Positions 14,029 to 17,096 of a stretch of DNA of 17,096 bases are shown in pieces. Source of the stretch: Klebsiella pneumoniae. GTDB lineage: Bacteria > Pseudomonadota > Gammaproteobacteria > Ga0077536. How positions within the stretch are numbered: the stretch's first letter is position 1; every line of letters begins with the position of its first letter. The position numbers and the translations under genes were made by a program. The notes beneath the pieces were generated by a model, which did no database searches, was not told the origin of the DNA, and saw nothing but the letters and a program-made list of their open reading frames with translations. The DNA lies in the NCBI GenBank assembly GCA_945873015.1, contig CAMCBY010000029.1:1-17096 (forward strand), in the 5' to 3' direction.

Positions 14029-14934
14029 ATGTCTTGCTCGACGCGGTCAGCAACCAGCGCTACTCAGGCCACGCAGTTGCCGGCACGTGAGCGCGCGCGC
14101 CGCGCCACGCGCGCCTGCTGCGCGGCGCTGCTCAGCGCCCTGCTCGCGCTGGTGGGCGCTGCGAACGGCGCCGAAAATTCTCCGTTCATCGTGCTGCAAT
14201 CGACCACCTCGACCCAGAGTTCGGGGTTGTTCGATACCATCCTGCCGCAATTTACCGCGTCGTCCGGCATCGAGGTGCGTGTGGTCGCGGTCGGCACCGG
14301 CCAGGCGCTGGCTAATTGTCGGGCCGGCAACGGCGATGTTGCGCTGGTGCATGCGGCCGAACTGGAGGCGCAATTCATCGCCTCTGGCGACGGTTTGGCG
14401 CGCCTGCCGTTGATGTATAACGAGTTCGTGCTCGTCGGCCCACGCGCCGATCCCGCCGCTATTACCGGCAGCGCAAACGCCAGCGTCGCGTTTGCCCGCA
14501 TCGCACGCCACCAGGCTTTGTTCTTCTCGCGCGGCGACGAGAGCGGCACCCACGCCCGCGAGCGTCAACTATGGTCCGCCGCCGGCTATGTGCCCGACCC
14601 CGCGCGTGACCGTTGGTATCGCGATACCGGTAGCGCGATGTTGCCGACCTTGAATGTCGCGCTCGAACTCAGCGGCTACACCTTGATTGACCGCGCCACG
14701 TGGGACACCGCGCCCACCCAGGCCGGCCATGCCGTGCTGTTCGAAGGTGGCGCAGAACTGCGCAATCAATACAGCGTAATTGTGGTCAATCCGCGCGCAC
14801 ATCCCGCCGCCAAAGTGCGCGAAGCGCAGGCTCTGGCAGACTGGTTGCGCGGTGCTGTCGGTCAGCAGGCAATCGCTGCGTTCCAGCCGCACGGGCGGCC
14901 CCTGTTTTATCCAAACGCCGCGACGCTGCCCTAG
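14029..14934 (+). CDS. tupA: TupA-type tungstate/molybdate-binding protein of an ABC transporter
   Basis: A 301-residue periplasmic binding protein of the TupA family, which captures tungstate (some members molybdate) for an ABC importer. Residues 1 to about 48 look like a long signal peptide: a basic stretch, then CCAALLSALLALVGAANGA. The mature protein begins near VLQSTTSTQSSGLFDTILPQF, matching the TupA 'TTTSTxxSGLLD' oxyanion motif, followed by VVAVGTGQALANCRAGNGDVALVHA. Next is YNEFVLVGPRADPA, and FFSRGDESGTHARERQLW (about 165-182) is another family signature. The ATG at 14029 is chosen for the GGAGAGG site; a GTG at 14014 in frame is less likely. The permease (TupB) and ATPase (TupC) genes do not follow; a tetR gene does. 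It may use a transporter encoded elsewhere. Confidence 0.88.
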   Translation: MSCSTRSATSATQATQLPARERARRATRACCAALLSALLALVGAANGAENSPFIVLQSTTSTQSSGLFDTILPQFTASSGIEVRVVAVGTGQALANCRAGNGDVALVHAAELEAQFIASGDGLARLPLMYNEFVLVGPRADPAAITGSANASVAFARIARHQALFFSRGDESGTHARERQLWSAAGYVPDPARDRWYRDTGSAMLPTLNVALELSGYTLIDRATWDTAPTQAGHAVLFEGGAELRNQYSVIVVNPRAHPAAKVREAQALADWLRGAVGQQAIAAFQPHGRPLFYPNAATLP

Positions 14935-14940
14935 CCACCT

Positions 14941-14989
14941 AAAAATTTTTCGCATCGACCTTGAATACCGACCGACCGGTCTGTAGACT
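14941..14989 (+). promoter_or_regulatory. Promoter of the tetR gene, probably giving a leaderless mRNA
   Basis: TTGAAT (14961-14966) and TAGACT (14984-14989) are separated by exactly 17 bases, each matching consensus at 4 of 6 positions. AAAAATTTTT at 14941-14950 lies at about -55 to -46, where an UP element would be. Transcription should start 6-8 bases after the -10, which is the ATG itself at 14996. No ribosome binding site precedes that ATG, in agreement with a leaderless transcript. Confidence 0.55.
14971..14984. promoter_or_regulatory. Palindromic operator, probably for the TetR regulator itself
   Basis: ACCGACCGGTCTGT matches its reverse complement at 12 of 14 positions, centred on CCGG. 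It fills the spacer between the -35 and -10 elements of the tetR promoter, the classic place for self-repression. Sequences of the form ACCGxCCGGTC are usual for TetR-family operators. The assignment to this regulator is inferred from position. Confidence 0.6.
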
Positions 14990-14995
14990 CAACTC

Positions 14996-15625
14996 ATGGT
15001 CACACAACGCGAACTCAAAGCCGAAATCACCCGCGAGAAAATTCTCGAGGCGGCGGCCGACGAAATCTACCGGGTCGGCTTTCAGGCCGCGTCGCTGTGC
15101 GACATCCTGAACAGCCTCGGCATCTCCAAGGGTGCCCTCTACCACCACTTCCCGAGCAAACTCGCGCTTGGCTACGCGGTGCTCGACGAGCTTTTGCTGA
15201 ACAAGTCGGGCAACGCGTGGGACGCCGCCTTGAGCCAGGAAGATCCCATTGAAGGCCTGTGCACCATGCTTGAGGCCGAAGCTCATGTAATGTCTGGCAT
15301 GCGGCTCCATTGTGGCTGTCCTATCAATAACCTGGCGCAGGAAATGTCACCAGTGGATGAAGGCTTCCGCCAGCGCATCGAACAGATTTATCGGGTTTGG
15401 CAACGCCGAATTCAGAATGCCTTGGCGGGCGCCCAGCAACGCGGGCTGTTGCGCGATGATTTCGACGCCGGCGAAGTCGCCTATTTCATTATCGGCTCGC
15501 TGCAAGGCGCTATCGGACTCGCCAAAAACGCCCAGAACTGTGGGATTTTTCGTTCTTCAATGAAGAACTTGAGCAGCTATCTTCGCAGTTTGAAGAAAGC
15601 GCAAACAGAAAATTTCAGCGCATGA
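14996..15625 (+). CDS. TetR/AcrR-family transcriptional regulator
   Basis: A 209-residue repressor-type regulator. Residues about 10-55 are the TetR helix-turn-helix (ITREKILEAAADEIYRVGFQAASLCDILNSLGISKGALYHHFPSKLALGYAVLDE). The C-terminal ligand and dimer domain contains RLHCGCPINNLAQEMSPVDEGFR, a recognisable TetR subgroup segment with a CGC cysteine pair. The inducer is unknown. The upstream operator and promoter suggest autoregulation. The stop codon overlaps an ATG (ATGA at 15622-15625), and a small membrane protein follows, likely in the same transcript. It may also control genes outside the window; nothing ties it to tupA, which ends 61 bases upstream and points the same way. Confidence 0.92.
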   Translation: MVTQRELKAEITREKILEAAADEIYRVGFQAASLCDILNSLGISKGALYHHFPSKLALGYAVLDELLLNKSGNAWDAALSQEDPIEGLCTMLEAEAHVMSGMRLHCGCPINNLAQEMSPVDEGFRQRIEQIYRVWQRRIQNALAGAQQRGLLRDDFDAGEVAYFIIGSLQGAIGLAKNAQNCGIFRSSMKNLSSYLRSLKKAQTENFSA

Positions 15626-15675
15626 CCGCGGCCATACGCGCGCTAAAAATCGCCCAGCCTGACAGGAGTAACACC

Positions 15676-15909
15676 ATGAACCAAAAAGACAACTCACCTG
15701 AACAGCACGGCGTGAGCGGCGGACTGATAGCCGCGCTGATAGTGTTCGCCCTGACCTGGTTCGCGGTCAACGGCGCCGAACTGCCGCACGACGACAGCGG
15801 CGCTCTTGATACAAATGACTTGCCCCTTTGTGCCGTGCCCGCAAACATACCAACCAGTCGGTTTTTGAACGCGCCAGTGCGCACGCCGGTGCCGTGGAGC
15901 GGCGGCTGA
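15676..15909 (+). CDS. Small one-helix membrane protein of unknown function
   Basis: A 77-residue protein with an AGGAG ribosome binding site about 7 bases before the ATG. Residues 1-13 are polar, then GGLIAALIVFALTWFAV (about 14-30) is a single membrane helix. The rest is a polar, proline-rich tail with one cysteine. A longer version could start at the ATG at 15622 that overlaps the tetR stop, adding 18 residues (MTAAIRALKIAQ...), but the internal start has the better site. Located directly behind tetR, it may be co-transcribed. I do not recognise a family, and the tail may be less conserved than the helix. Confidence 0.5.
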   Translation: MNQKDNSPEQHGVSGGLIAALIVFALTWFAVNGAELPHDDSGALDTNDLPLCAVPANIPTSRFLNAPVRTPVPWSGG

Positions 15910-15996
15910 GGGGCCGCGCGGCGCGCGCTTCCGAGCCGAAGTGGTGGCCTTCGATCGCGGCGTCGGGCCGCCATCGCGCCGGCTTGAGCAGCACCG

Positions 15997-16950
15997 TCAC
16001 CTCGCCGACGGCGGCGCGAAGAGTCGTTTCAGCGCCACCGTCTGGCGGGCCATCTCGCCGCTCGGCAATCGTTGTGCGAGTAACGCGCCGGCCTCTTGCT
16101 GGCCACGAACGGCCAACGCCAGCAACAGCTCGTCGGACCATCGCGGGCTGAGTTTGCCGTTCAGCTCCGTCGCCGCTACTGTCTGGTCGTCGACCATCAA
16201 TAACGCAGCGAGCGCCACGTCGTGTTGCTCACCACCGTCAGCAACCAGGGCTCGCCACAGTGTGCGTGCCTCGCCGCTGCGTCCGGCCCGCCAATAGAGC
16301 ACTCCCAGGGCCCGGCGCGCGCTCGGCGATGTCGCCGCAGACTGCTCGCAGTCCGCCAGCGGGCCAGGCGCCTGAAAGTGCTCTGCCCGCAACCAGGCGT
16401 TGAAGGACGCTACACACAGCAGTTCGCGCGCCGCTTCGTCAGCTGGCGCGCGCGCCAACGCGGCGTGGGCATGATGCAAAGCTTCGTCGGTCAAGCCGAG
16501 CACCGCCGCCGCACGCGCGCTCAGCAAGTGGTCTTGCAGCACCGTGCGTTCAGCTTCGCCGGGCGGCAAGGGCTGACGCGCCAACACCCACATCAGCAGC
16601 GCGACCAACACACCGCGCGCCACGGCCTGGCGCGTCGTGGTGCACAACACCCCGCCGGCCACAATCGCGAGCAGCGGTACCAGCGGCAGGCGAAAGCGCG
16701 CACTGACGTAAGTCAGCAACAGACCCGTCGCGTAACTGACGCCATAGGCCATCACCAGCAGGGCCTTGCCGCGCCGCAACTGCATCGCCAGCGCCGCCGA
16801 GGACAGCGCCAGCAGCCATGACCAACCGAGCGGATTAAAGCGCAGCCACGGTGATTGCGCCTTGTGGAAGTGATAGGTCTTGATGTCGTACTGCTCAAAA
16901 TCGTTGAGCAAATACCAGGCCTTGCTTGCGACCAAGCGCAACCAGCGCAC
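15997..16950 (-). CDS. C-terminal part of a polytopic glycosyltransferase-like/TPR membrane protein
   Basis: About 317 codons of what looks like the last part of a large inner-membrane protein of the PMT/GT39-like class with TPR-type repeats. KAWYLLNDFEQYD.KTYHFHKAQSPWLRFNPLGW resembles the 'LLNDYExPxxxDYYxxRxxSPLLR' segment before the last membrane helices. Helices are seen at about 41-58, 64-83, 89-104 and 111-126, with SARFRLPLVPLLAIVAG matching the family's 'ARYRLPxxPxLxxxAG'. Residues about 135-317 are alanine-rich helical repeats. The N-terminal catalytic part is missing: a stop lies in frame at 16975-16977, the only start is a GTG at 16950 without a ribosome binding site, and short tandem duplications sit at the break. 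It could be a real truncation or a faulty contig end. Confidence 0.6.
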   Translation of the reverse strand: MRWLRLVASKAWYLLNDFEQYDIKTYHFHKAQSPWLRFNPLGWSWLLALSSAALAMQLRRGKALLVMAYGVSYATGLLLTYVSARFRLPLVPLLAIVAGGVLCTTTRQAVARGVLVALLMWVLARQPLPPGEAERTVLQDHLLSARAAAVLGLTDEALHHAHAALARAPADEAARELLCVASFNAWLRAEHFQAPGPLADCEQSAATSPSARRALGVLYWRAGRSGEARTLWRALVADGGEQHDVALAALLMVDDQTVAATELNGKLSPRWSDELLLALAVRGQQEAGALLAQRLPSGEMARQTVALKRLFAPPSAR

Positions 16951-16954
16951 ATGG

Positions 16955-16994
16955 TAGGCGGATAGGCGGAATGATTAACGAAATGATTAGCGAA
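16955..16994. repeat. Adjoining short tandem duplications (8-mer x2, 12-mer x2)
   Basis: TAGGCGGA is repeated perfectly twice at 16955-16970. Directly after it, ATGATTAACGAA (16971-16982) and ATGATTAGCGAA (16983-16994) form a second tandem pair differing at one base. They lie exactly where the glycosyltransferase-like frame loses its expected upstream sequence, so they may mark a slippage or rearrangement joint. Confidence 0.7.
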
Positions 16995-17095
16995 TGAGCG
17001 CATATCCTGCCATCGATGGGCTCTCCGTCCGAGGGACAGTGGCACCGGCGCAGATCTCGCACAACGCGCTCACCGTGCCTCTCCATCGATCACCT
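16994..17095 (+). CDS. Possible start of an ORF running off the right edge
   Basis: From the ATG at 16994 the + strand is open for all 34 codons to the window end, beginning MSAYPAIDGLSVRGTVAPAQ. Third positions are mostly G or C, as in the real genes nearby. No ribosome binding site is visible and I do not recognise the protein. An opposing minus-strand frame over the same bases is also open, so this is only a candidate. Confidence 0.2.
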   Translation, partial: MSAYPAIDGLSVRGTVAPAQISHNALTVPLHRSP

Positions 17096-17096
17096 A

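Noticed and set aside
14936..14955. Intrinsic terminator after tupA at the A5T5 tract
   Set aside because: There is a T-run but no GC stem in front of it; the tract fits better as an UP element for the tetR promoter.

Overview
The window reads as chromosomal DNA from a GC-rich (about 60% or more) proteobacterium, most likely a gammaproteobacterium. Support for this is an SOS box of the beta/gamma type (CTGT-N8-xCAG) in front of dnaE2, an AspC the same length as the Escherichia coli enzyme with its lysine at the same position, and a REP-like palindromic element. Two genes, a 'Methanosarcina-type' serC and a DUF992 protein, are more familiar from alphaproteobacteria, so the exact lineage stays open. 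I see no plasmid, phage, CRISPR, tRNA or rRNA feature. Most of the window is core metabolism plus a small molybdenum/tungsten-related locus.

Layout. (1) Positions 1-93 are an AT-rich stretch unlike the rest, probably a chimeric contig end. From about 94 to 2631 on the + strand lies an acyl-CoA carboxylase operon of the methylcrotonyl-CoA carboxylase type: the C-terminal end of the biotin carboxylase, a separate biotinyl carrier ORF, and the carboxyltransferase beta subunit. (2) 2632-3344 holds a structured leader, an 86-residue unknown acidic protein, and a REP-like inverted repeat. (3) 3345-6118 (minus) is serC-serA, two steps of serine synthesis, with a candidate promoter in front. (4) 6228-9323 (minus) is dnaE2, the SOS-type error-prone polymerase, with a LexA box next to its start and no imuA or imuB beside it. 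(5) 9494-10527 (+) holds two small exported proteins, one of them DUF992. (6) 10625-11815 (+) is an aspartate/aromatic aminotransferase.

(7) 11834-14934 is the most interesting block. A regulator combining a ModE-like winged helix with a periplasmic-binding-protein-like sensor domain is translationally coupled to a YqeC-like GTPase/accessory protein. Divergently across a 354-base gap lies a TupA-type tungstate/molybdate-binding protein without its permease and ATPase. Together they suggest sensing and handling of molybdate or tungstate for a molybdenum hydroxylase encoded elsewhere. (8) 14941-15909 carries a TetR regulator whose likely promoter has a palindromic operator between -35 and -10 and would give a leaderless mRNA, followed by a small one-helix membrane protein. 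(9) 15997-16950 (minus) is the C-terminal part of a polytopic glycosyltransferase-like/TPR protein whose N-terminal part is missing. It breaks next to short tandem duplications near the right edge.
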